Source of the DNA: Ustilago trichophora
Taxonomy: Eukaryota > Basidiomycota > Ustilaginomycetes > Ustilaginales > Ustilaginaceae
Reading direction: 5' to 3'
Length of the DNA: 64,000 nucleotides
Assembly (NCBI GenBank): GCA_900323505.1
Contig: OOIN01000014.1
Location: 310,001 to 374,000 of the forward strand
The notes beneath the pieces are model-generated. The model did not search any database. It was not told the DNA's origin and saw only the letters and a program-made list of their open reading frames with translations. This document shows positions 42,268 through 53,100 of this stretch, in pieces. A program made the translations under genes and the position numbers. Each line of letters begins with the position of its first letter. The first letter of the stretch is position 1.

Positions 42268-45200
42268 TTATTGTACAACCCAAACCACATCGTTAGGATG
42301 AATGAATAGCTCTATCAACGTTTTTTGATCTCCTTTTTGAACCTGATTAACTTTTCGACAAGGTGTAGGTGGATCAGGTGATATCAACTCCCATCTTTCA
42401 CTTAATCTCTTCAATCGACCTGAATCCTCCACCTTGTGAACCTTTTCTCTGTTGGGAAAATATTCAACACCACCAAAAGTACCATTTTGTAAACGAAACA
42501 TTTTTGACTCGAATCCAAAGCTCGATGAGGGTAAATGTAATTGAATGCCGACCCAAATACCTGGTAAACCTAAAACTGGGCCTAAATAACGTACTTGTGC
42601 ACGAAATTTTTTCCCAACTCCAAGAGGTTTAGTAGAATTGAGGTTCAAAGTGTCGGATTTAGTTTCGTTTGTCGATATCGTTGATTTACCACGTTCCCTA
42701 AGAGAGGTCGATTTCCGAATTGCACCATCGACAGAAGAAGAAAGTACCAATGGAAGGGATACGATACAAGGTATGCCTACAAGTAACTTTATTCCCTTTG
42801 CTTCGGAAGAAGTAAGACTTTCTTCCTTAGTCGGAGATGCAGGATGATAGACGATGGTCTGATTTGAACCACTCCTCGCCAAGGTTGTGTTAGAATTCGA
42901 GGTGGGGAGGGGTTCTCTTTGAGCTTTGCGTACGTTGATGATCGCATTCGATGGCATTGCATTTTCCACAGTGCTATTCGAAGAAGCTTTTCGTGTGCTC
43001 CTCGTTGGCGTCGTCATCGACCTTCTTCCCTCCCCCACGCCCTCACCCTCACCCTCACCCTCACCCTCGCCCTCACCCTTATTTGTTTGAACATCATTCC
43101 CACGCTCCGCAGCAGTAGAGGCATTACTGGCACTCCTGACCCGCAATCCGACACCTGAATCTGTAGAACTCAAACTAAACGTCCCCCCCGGACCAGGGGT
43201 GGCGCGGAGGAAGGAGCTCTTGTGGACAAGACCTGCCCGCTGCTGTGGCTGTTGCTGCGGCTGCGGCTGTTGTTTAGGCGGTTTGGTGGTGACAGAATCG
43301 AGCGAGGTGCTCTGCTGCTTCTGAGTTGTGGTGGGAATGGTGGGAATGGAGGCACGCGGGGAGAGGGTGGATGTCGAGCGTATGGGTCGGAGTGTTTTTG
43401 TTGGCGTGCGGTCGGTGTCGGAAGGGAGGGCGGCCAGAGGACGTGTTGGCGTGGAGAATTTGTCCGGGGTGTTGGTGATGGGACTAGCATTGGTGCTGCT
43501 CGTGCTGGGGAAAGCTTGAGGAGAGGCCGTGGAGGTGCTTGCCTTGGCAGCTAGGCGAGGGGATGCGGCAGTCGTGGTGGTAGGTCTGCTAACGGAGCGC
43601 GCGCTGATGATGCTCGTCCTGCTTGTGGTGCGGGTTCTTTCTTTGATGCTCGGGGTGGTAGACTTTGCGCTTGCTCCACTATCAGACGTATTTGCTTTTA
43701 CGGGTGTCGACCGAGCTGCATCCATCGCAGGCGAACGAGCGACAGGTCTGGCAGCTGTCTCATTAACCCCTCCCACTCTAACCGAGGTCGACACCGTCGA
43801 GCTAGTGCTCTTACCAGGCACATTCGGCGTCGCACCAGTAGGCCGTGTAGAAGAAACTGAAGCAGCCGAAGCCGTCGATGCCGAAGACAAAGTTCGATGA
43901 CCATTGACAACCGAAGTGCGTGCAGCGTTTCGATTGAGCACTGCCGCTCGCATGTGAATTGGTCCTGCTTCTCTTTCACCTTCGTCTCTCAATGCTCTTC
44001 TTGCCGTTGGAGAGGCTGCACCGTTGGAGATGGTCGAACCTGCAGAAGCGATTCTCAACCTACTGTGCGTTGCACCACTACCCAAAGATGACCTAGGAGC
44101 GACACCTCGAAGGCTCGATCCCGCCGTCGTCGTCGTCGTCGACGTCGTCGCAGTGCTAGACACGGAAGGTATCCTCCTTCCTCCTGCCAACAACCGACTT
44201 GGAGGGGCCGCGATCTTCGGCACCTCTTCCGGCAAGACCAAATCCATCGTCGTCACCTCGAGCTCGTCGGCGATCTCCTTCAAACACCATCTCTCCAACT
44301 TGTTAAATCCTCCCAAGGCGCGAATGTTGATCCACCGCTTTTTGAGATAGCGCAAGATGCTTCCCCTTGCATTCTCAACCGCTTGTCTGGAAGATGCCAC
44401 TTCGAATCCTTGCTCTCTTAGCAGCACTTGGCCCACCAAGATCTGGTAAATCTGCGCGGCCCGTGCTTCAGTGAGTCCATCGATGAGCATGACCAAGCAC
44501 TTTTCCAGTACGTCACCTAGCGATCCTACGCCATCGACAAGGTCGGACCAAGGTTGGCTGGTTACGATCTGTTCCAAATGTTTGTGGAGGATGGGCATGA
44601 GTCTGTTTTCGACTGTCTCTGCCATCAGGCGGAGGGACTCTACCCATCGGGTTGATCGTTCGGTGTCTATGCGCTTGCCTACGATCGACAGTTGTCGCAA
44701 GACGGATACTATGAGGGTTGGTTCTGAGCTTAAGCGGTCGGAGACGGAATCAACGATGCGATCCTGTAGCATCGGGTCGAGGTTCCCTACGTCTTTACCC
44801 CAATACATGCCGAAATGGGGACCAGAGACTGCGGCGATCGCGGGGTCTTGGAGCGCTTGCTCGCTGACATCTGGGCTAGTGGCGAAGGCGAGGGTGCGCG
44901 GAACGCGCTTGACGCATTTCCGGCAGGGATGGGGGGAAGCGCAGGTGAAGCCATGGCAGAATTCGCGGTCGATCAGGGCTACTACTAGATTCTGAAGCGT
45001 TTCGATCTGGAGATAGGCCCCGGCGCGCCACAGTGAAAAGGCCGTGGAGAGGTCGAATGTGCGATTCGAGAAAAAGAGGGTGCCGGTGTAAAGGAAGCCA
45101 AGGGTAAAGTGCAGCGAGGCTGGAGTAAACGGTGGAGATGGAAGATGCAGAATGGGTGCCCGAGAGTCGGCGTAGGGGGAGAGGAGGAGGGAGGCAAAGT

Positions 45201-46800
45201 ACTGAGAGCGCGAGGCGAGGATCATTCGATGTGTTGAGAACGATGTCAGTTCGTCGTCTTCCGTGTCCGACTCTTCGATGCGGTCGGTGTCGATGGTCTG
45301 CGCCAAAGAGAGAACGGACATGTTGGCATCTGGGATATCGGCCATCTTGGACGTCCCTCGTTTGCTTTGTCCCTGTCCACCATCCGTATTGTCACTTTCA
45401 TCTTCATCGCCAAGGACGAGCTTGACGTCCGAGTACAGCTTGCTGCGCCACATAAAGGTCAAATCCGAACGCAGCTTGTCGAGCTTCTCCTCGGGCGAGG
45501 CTTCCGAATCTGAGGCCAAACGGTCCTCAAAGAGAAACTCGAACGCGTCGACCATTGTCTCCTCCCCTGTGTACAGATACTGCAGCGTAGCCTCGAAGAA
45601 CGCCTGACTGACGCCTCCGAGACTGATCGGCGCACGAAGGGTGCTTACATCGCTGACGACCGAGCGGGTGTCTGTTAGGCGGGATTCTGCAGCCGAGGTG
45701 ACTGATGCGAAAGACGACTTGCGCGCAGGCGCGCCGTTGGAGCCATGCGTTATCGTAGAAGATGCCTGCGAGAGCTTTGATGGCGAAGTAAGAGATGCCG
45801 GATCAGCACGTGAGCGTGTGTTGATCAAACGAGAAGCTCTTAAACTGGTCGCTGGCCCCCCTTCGCCCTCGCTATCGCTGGTCATAAAGCCTGAGGCGAT
45901 GGAGCTGCCTTCGTCGACGGAGCCCCTACGCAGAGGTCTAGAGATGCTGGATCGGGAGATAGGCTTGCGAAGTGAAGGCTTGGTCATTGAGAAGCTGCTT
46001 GGCGGGGCTGCCCCTCGGACCGACTTGCGGGGCTTTGCTGGGATCCCCGTTCGAGCAGACAAGCTGGTGGCATTCGAGGCCGTCTGTGGGGCGCCAGTCT
46101 GTGTGGAGCTGGAGAAGTTTGACGCCAGCGATAACTGCGATTCGCTGCGATGCAGTGGTAGAGACACCAAACTGGCTGTAGATCCAATGTGCTGGAGCTG
46201 AGCCGCCGGCGAGCGGAGATTCAAGAAACGAGTTTGGAAAGTGTTTGGCGCTCTTGCATACAGGATGGCCTTGTGTGCCCATATGATTGTGCCCGAAGAG
46301 GCAGATGCAGATCCAGTTGGGATGGGTATAGATGATGATGGAAGCGATGTTGCAAAAGTTGGTATCAATGCGCTGTGCTCTTGTTGGGAGCCGTTGTGAT
46401 GCGTGCTGTCGGAGCCAGCAAAGGTAACGTGGCCGAGATCAGAATCGAGATCGGAATGGTGGATAGTGTCAGGTGGAGCAGTGGTCCAGCAGACATCAGC
46501 GAATCGTTCTTCGGCTGTTTCGAGAAGCCTGCGCATGTCGGTTCGCCAGACTCGTGTTGCTTCGTCTTGAGCAGCGCGAACCGGGTCATCGTGTTGAGCT
46601 GGACGAGTGGTGTGTTGAGCTGTAGAGGTTCGTGATGGCCCTGCTATTGGGCGGTCGGCAGTGGCGAGCTGACGAACGCCAGATCCGCTCCCTCTGACGT
46701 TGCTCAGTGCAGATAGAGTTGGCATACCAATGGCAGGGAGACCGGCAGATGTATGACCAGGCTGTCCACGACGACTACTCGATGCTATAGGGCCGGACAT
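42268..46800 (-). CDS. BTB/POZ and CAP-Gly domain protein
   Basis: A single exon encodes 1,510 aa. The N-terminal half contains a divergent BTB-like stretch (about residues 90-200) and a clearer BTB/POZ domain further on (SDVKLVLGDED, then FSTHRMILASRSQYFASLLLSPYAD and a LYTGTLFF block). The middle is very long, disordered and Ser/Thr-rich, with a (GE)n run encoded by a CCCTCA repeat at 43,033-43,079. Near the C terminus (about 1,395-1,460) is a CAP-Gly-like microtubule or EB-binding fold (KKFRAQVRYLGPV, GIWVGIQL, NGTFGGVEYF). The combination suggests a cytoskeletal scaffold or a ubiquitin-ligase adaptor at microtubules. No named orthologue is recognised with confidence. Confidence 0.85.
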   Translation of the reverse strand: MSGPIASSSRRGQPGHTSAGLPAIGMPTLSALSNVRGSGSGVRQLATADRPIAGPSRTSTAQHTTRPAQHDDPVRAAQDEATRVWRTDMRRLLETAEERFADVCWTTAPPDTIHHSDLDSDLGHVTFAGSDSTHHNGSQQEHSALIPTFATSLPSSSIPIPTGSASASSGTIIWAHKAILYARAPNTFQTRFLNLRSPAAQLQHIGSTASLVSLPLHRSESQLSLASNFSSSTQTGAPQTASNATSLSARTGIPAKPRKSVRGAAPPSSFSMTKPSLRKPISRSSISRPLRRGSVDEGSSIASGFMTSDSEGEGGPATSLRASRLINTRSRADPASLTSPSKLSQASSTITHGSNGAPARKSSFASVTSAAESRLTDTRSVVSDVSTLRAPISLGGVSQAFFEATLQYLYTGEETMVDAFEFLFEDRLASDSEASPEEKLDKLRSDLTFMWRSKLYSDVKLVLGDEDESDNTDGGQGQSKRGTSKMADIPDANMSVLSLAQTIDTDRIEESDTEDDELTSFSTHRMILASRSQYFASLLLSPYADSRAPILHLPSPPFTPASLHFTLGFLYTGTLFFSNRTFDLSTAFSLWRAGAYLQIETLQNLVVALIDREFCHGFTCASPHPCRKCVKRVPRTLAFATSPDVSEQALQDPAIAAVSGPHFGMYWGKDVGNLDPMLQDRIVDSVSDRLSSEPTLIVSVLRQLSIVGKRIDTERSTRWVESLRLMAETVENRLMPILHKHLEQIVTSQPWSDLVDGVGSLGDVLEKCLVMLIDGLTEARAAQIYQILVGQVLLREQGFEVASSRQAVENARGSILRYLKKRWINIRALGGFNKLERWCLKEIADELEVTTMDLVLPEEVPKIAAPPSRLLAGGRRIPSVSSTATTSTTTTTAGSSLRGVAPRSSLGSGATHSRLRIASAGSTISNGAASPTARRALRDEGEREAGPIHMRAAVLNRNAARTSVVNGHRTLSSASTASAASVSSTRPTGATPNVPGKSTSSTVSTSVRVGGVNETAARPVARSPAMDAARSTPVKANTSDSGASAKSTTPSIKERTRTTSRTSIISARSVSRPTTTTAASPRLAAKASTSTASPQAFPSTSSTNASPITNTPDKFSTPTRPLAALPSDTDRTPTKTLRPIRSTSTLSPRASIPTIPTTTQKQQSTSLDSVTTKPPKQQPQPQQQPQQRAGLVHKSSFLRATPGPGGTFSLSSTDSGVGLRVRSASNASTAAERGNDVQTNKGEGEGEGEGEGEGVGEGRRSMTTPTRSTRKASSNSTVENAMPSNAIINVRKAQREPLPTSNSNTTLARSGSNQTIVYHPASPTKEESLTSSEAKGIKLLVGIPCIVSLPLVLSSSVDGAIRKSTSLRERGKSTISTNETKSDTLNLNSTKPLGVGKKFRAQVRYLGPVLGLPGIWVGIQLHLPSSSFGFESKMFRLQNGTFGGVEYFPNREKVHKVEDSGRLKRLSERWELISPDPPTPCRKVNQVQKGDQKTLIELFIHPNDVVWVVQ

Positions 46801-47571
46801 GATGTTGAATCAAGTTACTGGCGGACCGCGTCGCTTACTTTGCTGTGGTGAAAGGAGTGAAAGAGCGAGCATCAAGAGCGTAGACTGGTTGGTGGTGGTG
46901 GTGCTGCTGCTGGAATCGTCCAGTGGAAAGTAGAATGCGATGCGACCGAAATTGTCTCGGCCCAAGCGCCGAAAGGGTATACTATACGTCGAAAGGAATC
47001 CTTAGAGCGTGGGAAAGAGTATGGAGCAGCCGAAAGGTTGTCAGCACTCGTCGGTTGATCCGACAGATCCTTGGTCAAGTTTTTGGTGGTGGTGATAGGG
47101 GATGTCAAGTGGGGCGAATGCAGGAAGCTGTCAAGACAGCACTTCTCTTTGGTTAGCAAAGGGTCCAAGCAGATTTCGAAATGCACGGAAAAGCGTGTGT
47201 TGGTCTCTCTCTTGCCTTGAATTTCACGCAAAACCCCCGCCTTAACGCACACATGCTCCTCAACACGGCTAGAATTAGGCTCCTCCCAGAAGCTTGCAAC
47301 AAGACAAGATCTTGCACTGTCAAAAGCACACATATCTGACTCGAGGTTAAGCTCCAGCGCAGCAAACCAACACACAGCAATTTTCAGCCGTATCACACAC
47401 GGGCGATCAATGTCACAGCCGCATTCGAAAAGGCACGAACAGCAGATTGCTGCACTTCGACGAGAACGAGTCCATTGAATGAATTTGAAAAGCTCACTAG
47501 CTCGAAAATCGTAGAATCATGATGCTGCTGCTTCTTGTTTCGACCCTTTTGAATCTGTCGATTGGTTTGAT
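46801..47571. other. Intergenic region
   Basis: This is the upstream region of the BTB/CAP-Gly gene and the downstream region of the Swp1 gene. The 174-codon minus frame here starts with GTG and has no recognisable domain, so I treat it as non-coding or leader. Confidence 0.45.
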
Positions 47572-48665
47572 CTACGAAGAAACTGCGAGTCTTTTCTTCC
47601 TCAGTTCACCCAATGCTGGTCTACCTACGACAATCGTCACCAATCCAGCACCCAACAGCAGCGGCAACATCTGGAAGAGTGTCAATCCGATCCAATATCT
47701 GACAGCCAGACCCTCCAATCCAGCCAACGCAACAAACAGAACCAACGCCTTGGAGCTCGGCGACTGGATCTCGGGCTTGATGACACCCAGTGCTGCGAGG
47801 AGGAAGATCCATGGAACGGCGCCGGTGATGAGCGAGGCAAGACCGCTGATCTGGGTGCTCGGCATAGTTTCGGTGGGTGGGACGCCGAAGGTGTGTTTGT
47901 GCTCGGGAAGGCCGTGGAATCCCTGGTCGCGTTCGGCCTTTTGGCGAGCGGTGAGGGTGGAGGAGGCCGAGGAGAGGGCGGCTTCTGCGAGAGCTGTTGG
48001 CGGGGTGAGGGTGAGAAGCGAAAGAGAGAGCGGCGAGTAGGCGCCTTCCGAGGCCGAGGTGGTAGGGAAGTTGGCGATGAGAAGCGAAAGGGTGAGTGGA
48101 GAAGAGGCTCGCAGAAGTGGTGCTGGGATTCTGTCCATTCTCTGTCAAGGATCAAGCAAGCAAAAAGAATACAGTGTTAGCAATGTATACTATGCTAGAG
48201 ATCATGGGGTCAAGGGGTGAGCGAACTTACCAAGTTCCACGACACCTTTCCGGAACTAGCCTTGACAGCGACGGGCCAAGCATGCGAAGCATCCTCTTCC
48301 TCACCATTCGCTGCAAGCACAACGAACGCCTGATGAGGTACGTGCTCCTTCCCCAGCGCAGGTCCATCCTTTTTGGCCGCCTTCTTTCCGGCCTCCTCAA
48401 CGCCAAGGCTGAAAGTAAGCCTGATCACATCATCATTCTCCAGCTGGGTTGGGCTGGCAAGGTCGAAGGGTGCCTTGTTCTGCGAGTAGTCCGAATGTGT
48501 CGAGAACTCTTTGGAAAGACGTGACGAGCCATCGACCGTGGAAAGGGAGAGCTTGGCCGACTTGAGCACGTAGCTCAGCTTGGGTTCTGCCAGTGCTGCC
48601 TGGGTCTGGATGACTAGCAGCAGGGATAGGAGGAGCGTTGAGACGAGGAAGGATATTGATCGCAT
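47572..48665 (-). CDS. Oligosaccharyltransferase subunit Swp1 (ribophorin II)
   Basis: The predicted 334 aa protein uses exons 48665-48231 and 48141-47572. The 89-bp phase-0 intron has donor GTAAGT and acceptor GACAG. A signal peptide (residues 1-27) precedes a luminal beta-rich domain containing LSYVLKSAKLSLSTVDG. The C-terminal half holds RIPAPLLRASSPLTLSLLIANF, typical of ribophorin II, then three to four membrane segments (SLITGAVPWIFLLAALGVI; ALVLFVALAGLEGLAV; LTLFQMLPLLLGAGLVTIVV). The protein is part of the ER complex that transfers N-glycans onto nascent secreted proteins. It is slightly longer than yeast Swp1 (286 aa). The start was chosen for the signal peptide. Confidence 0.88.
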
Positions 48666-49259
48666 CGTTGCGTGAGTCTCTCCTGTGCGAGGGCGCCGAG
48701 ATTGAGAGTATACGTGTGCGTATGTGTGGGCTGTGGTTTGAAGGTGATGATGAGGATGACGAGGACTCGAGGTTGAGGCTGGGCGAAGTGTCGATTTCGG
48801 CGATGGCGCGTGCACACGCATCCTTGCCGAAACCGCTCGTCTTCTTAACCAGACTTGCCAGGCTGGAAGTCAAAGTCAAGCATCCTCTGTGATTCTTCCA
48901 AAATCGCGTCTGGTGCCGTGCGAGTGCGATCTCCTCTGAATCGAACTTTTTTATTCCCCGATCAGGCTTTTTCCCGATCGATGCCCACGTAGCGCGAAAG
49001 GGGAAGAGCTGCTGCGGCAAGTTCAATTTCTGATTGGCTGCTTGCTCTGTATCCCTTTTGGAGGCGCGTGATCCGGCTCCGAAAAAGGAAGATCGAGCAA
49101 GGAGCCAATTCGAATTTTGATCTTCCACTGCCCAGCCCAACTCCTTCTCTTCTTCTCCTCATACTACTTTTTTTTTTGACTTTAGTATACCTTGGTCACC
49201 GCTGGTTTTCATCTTCCTTCATACACCAACCCTCTCCCTCTCATACAAATTTATTCAAG
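48666..49259. promoter_or_regulatory. Divergent promoter region, Swp1 / ribosomal protein S20
   Basis: This 594-bp region separates the two divergent genes. A T9 run at 49,169-49,177 and a pyrimidine-rich stretch just before ATG 49,260 fit a ribosomal-protein promoter and leader. No specific factor site is claimed. Confidence 0.5.
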
Positions 49260-49743
49260 ATGAGCTACGTCGCCAAGGACAAGGATGTCGATGCTTCGGC
49301 CCCCGCTGCCAAGATCCACAAGATCCGCATCACCCTCACCTCCCGAAACGTTAAGAACCTCGAGAAGGGTAAGCATTCAGCAATCTTTTCGCCAATTTAA
49401 TCTCATTAACGAAGAAGCATCGTATTGATTTTACTTGATTCATCTTTCTTTGCCGTTGTTATTGTGTTGTTGCGATACAATAGTCTGCTCCGACCTTGTC
49501 AACCGATCCAAGGACAAGCAGCTCCGCGTCAAGGGTCCCGTTCGTCTCCCTACCAAGGTCCTCACCCACACCACCCGCAAGTCCCCTTGCGGTGAGGGTT
49601 CCAAGACCTGGGACCACTTCGAGATGCGCATCCACAAGCGCCTCATCGACCTTCACTCGCCCTCCGAGATCGTCAAGCAGATCACCTCGATCTCGCTCGA
49701 GCCCGGTGTCGAGGTCGAGGTCACCATCCTCTCCTCCAACTAA
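49260..49743 (+). CDS. 40S ribosomal protein S20 (uS10)
   Basis: The predicted 122 aa protein uses exons 49260-49368 and 49484-49743. The 115-bp phase-1 intron has donor GTAAGC and acceptor AATAG. The sequence [24 protein letters not shown] followed by [42 protein letters not shown] and [10 protein letters not shown] is diagnostic of uS10. It is a structural protein of the head of the small ribosomal subunit. The length equals that of yeast Rps20 (121 aa). Confidence 0.97.
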
Positions 49744-50135
49744 GCGTCCACCCTTACTCTCTCTGTAAGATGGTCGTTGTGGTTGTTGTTGAGGAGGTTT
49801 AGGTGTGCGCTCGTGACGTTTCGACTTCCTTCAAAAAGGGTGTGCGTTCAGGGTGTTGGACCAAAGATGGATACGCCTTCACTGTGCGTCGTTCATCGAT
49901 TGGACAGCATCGTTCAACGGATCGTTTCCCCACTGGCCCGCAATGGGTTTTACGAAATATCACGACTACTCCTTTTTCCCTTCCTCAAACTTTCACTCTG
50001 ACTGTGCAAGTGTGGACTAGAGCATGTGCGAAGGACAACTATTGAGATGGAGGTCGTCATTAAACGTGTTGCGATATGTTAGTAGTATTGCTGTAGATGG
50101 AGCGCATGGGGAGAGAATGATGTCAACGAGCACCT

Positions 50136-53100
50136 TTACTTCTTTTTCTTCTTCTTGTTCTTCTTCTTCTTGCCCCCACCGCCGCTGAGATTGGGTGTAG
50201 TCGGAGTTACCGGAGTGGTAGGCGTGTTGGCGCCACTTGCCTCTTCCTCGCCAGCTTCCTCGTCTTCCTCGTGTCCACCGTCATCCACTGCAGTTTCGTT
50301 GTCTGCGTCAACGTTGACGACTTCTTTGTCGAACTTGACCGCTTCCGACGGTGTCTCACCTGCCTCTTCCGTGCTCTCATCCCTCTTCGGAGCTACGTTC
50401 TCTCCATCCGCATTGTTGCCATCGTCGTTATTCGCTGCTCTTTCCGCGACTATCTCGGTCCTAACTGCATCATCTGTCGAGGAAGAACCGACCTCTGGAC
50501 CAAGAAGGTCGCTGTCCTTGGCAACCGGCTCCTCTTTCGCCCCGGCAGAAGCGGCAGCGGCGGCAGCAGCAGCTCGATCGCGCTCCTCTTTACGTTGACG
50601 AAGCCTCTCGGCAAGACTGAACTTTTTGGATGCTGCAGATGCAGTGGGTTGTTCAGCAGCTTTTGCGGATTCTTCGGCTACGGCTTGCTTCCTGGCAGCT
50701 TCCTCACCGCCCATTTGCTCGACTTTTGCATCTGCTTCCTCGTTTGGCTTCTTATCTGCTTCCTCCTTCGCTTTCGCAGCTTCAGCTTCGACCGCCACCT
50801 TGACCTCCTCTTCGGCTTGAAGGCGAGCTTCCTCCTCTGCTTTAGCTTTCGAAGCTTCAGCCTCAGCTTCGACACGAGCCTCTTCTTCCGCCTTGACCTT
50901 GGCCTCCTCTTCGGCTTGTTGTGTCGCGGCTTGAGCTTCTGCGGCGATCCGCGCTTCTTCGGCCTCCGCCTGTGCACGCGCTTCGGCTTCCTCTTTCTCT
51001 TTGGCTGCTTTGGCCTCAGCTTCAGCCTTGAGTCTTGCCTCCTCGGCCTTTGCCTTGGCTTCAGCTTCAGCCTGAGCTTTGGCGGCTTGCGCTTCGACTT
51101 CCTGTGCTGCTTTGATCCGAGCTTCCTCTTCAGCTTTCGCCTGAGCTTCAGCGTAGGCTTTTGCTTTTGCTTCGGCATCGGCCTTGGCTTTAGCCTTGGC
51201 CTCTTCCTCCGCCTTGGCCTTGGCCTTGACTCTAGCCTCTTCTTCAGCTTCAGCTTCGGCTTTGGCTTTGGCTTCGGCTTCGGCTTCAGCCTTGAGTCTG
51301 GACTCTTCCTCGGCCTTCAATCGAGCTTCTTGTTCAGCTTTGAGCCTGGTTTCCTCTTCTGCTTTACGTCTTGCTTCCTCCTCTGCTTTCAGTCGTGCCT
51401 CTGCCTCTGCCTCGGCTTTTGCTCTTGCTTCCTCCTCTGCTTTGGCCTTTGCTTCAGCCTCAGCTTTGGCTTCAGCCTCCCGGACAGCCTTCATCCTCTC
51501 GCTCGCGTCGTGGCGTTTCTGTTTGTTCGACTCGACAATTCGAGTATTGGTTGACTTGATCCATTCCTCCATCTTTTTCCACACCGCTTCAACCTCGTCA
51601 GCCTTTACTGCGGAGCCAAGGTCAAAGACCTGCAACTGAACCACCTGCAGCATCCAAGAAACGACCGAAGCGTGCCACGTCTTGACCACTTTGCCCAGCA
51701 TTACGCTCTCTCTGTCCCTAATGAGCTCTGTCTGCAGAGCGCGCTTCACTTTGGCATCTTCAACATGCTGCAGGAAAGCTCGAGCGTCATCATCGCCCAA
51801 CAGGCGATCTGCGTGAGCTGTGTCAATGTCGACTTTGGAGATGAGCTCGGGCACCTGTGTGAGCAAGCGATCCGAGATGCTCGCAAAGTGTTTGTCCAAT
51901 CGTTGCAAGAGGGCAGTGAAGAGCGAGGTGGGAGCAAAGACTTGTAAAGCATTGACCCACTCCATGAGGCGGTTGAGCAGCTTGGCGAGGAGTGGATAGT
52001 CGACAAGCTCGATGTTGGGCCGTGTGAGGTCGTCGTAGCTCGAAGAATTGCTGTCTGTTGATGAGACGGTGTACAGGTCGGAGAGAGCAGAGTGGGGCAG
52101 CTGATTGGACAAGAGCCATCGGGAAGGCAGTGAGATGTCTTTGGCTTGCAGATGTTGGTCCAGCTGTTGGTGCATGTGTGAGAATGCCTCGTCGAGATAG
52201 CGGGATAGAGCGTCTAGCCAGGCACTCTCAATTGTACTGATGGAGGCAGTAGATGGATCATCACTGAGAACTGAGCTGGTTGAGGGAGCAAAGAGGAGCT
52301 TACCAAAGTCGAAACCGAATCGAGCTAGAGATGCTGATGCGTAGCTGAGTTGGGTGTGGACGTTGCTGTACATCTCCGCCACAGATTCGAGTGTGGAAGT
52401 CGAGTCGGAAGATATGGACGGAGATGAACGGATGCGCTGAGCAGCTGCAAGGAGCTGCATCGACACAGTGTCACGCAGTCGCTCGATACCGGAGGTTGCA
52501 TAGGATGAGACTAGATAGGCGGGCGTAATCATGTCTTGTTGTTTGGTTGAGGATGTTTGAGGCTGATGGGAGGATGCATCGTCGATAAAGAGGGAGAAAG
52601 CCATGCTAAGAGTGTCTGCCATCTCCTCACGCCAGAGATCGATGTATCTACGCAGGTATGCGTCACTGGAGAAGGATGAAGGTGAGCCCATAGCGTCAAG
52701 CGCAGAGTGGAAGGAGTGAATTCTAGCTTTGAGCAAGGCAAGGCAAAGCTGGTTCTCGCTCAAGCCAAGTTGGGGAACGAGAGCGTGTGACTGTGGTGAG
52801 GAGTGGACCGAGCTCCAATCTGGGATTTGAGGGAGCAAGGACTGAACGTGATTGAGTCTGCGAAGGACGGTGATGGACTTGCGCGCGGCTGGAAGCTTGA
52901 GGCCAGTCTTTGAGAAGCTTGCGATGAGATCTGCTTTCATGGTGGCGAGATGGGAGAGCGTCTCGATGAGAAGGGAAAGGTAGGTGCTGCGTTGGCCGAG
53001 TTGGCCAATCGAGACGGAAGTAGCAGATTTTGACGTTGGGGATGTTGCGATATGATTGTCAGAGCGCTTTAAGAGAGCCACAAGGTACTCTGCAAGCTGG

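Noticed and set aside
46872..47396. 174-codon minus frame upstream of the BTB/CAP-Gly gene
   Set aside because: It starts with GTG, has no domain, and its composition is like leader DNA.
50271..51554. 427-codon plus-strand frame rich in F, L, S, C and G
   Set aside because: It is the antisense reading of the KAEEEAR repeats of COG8.
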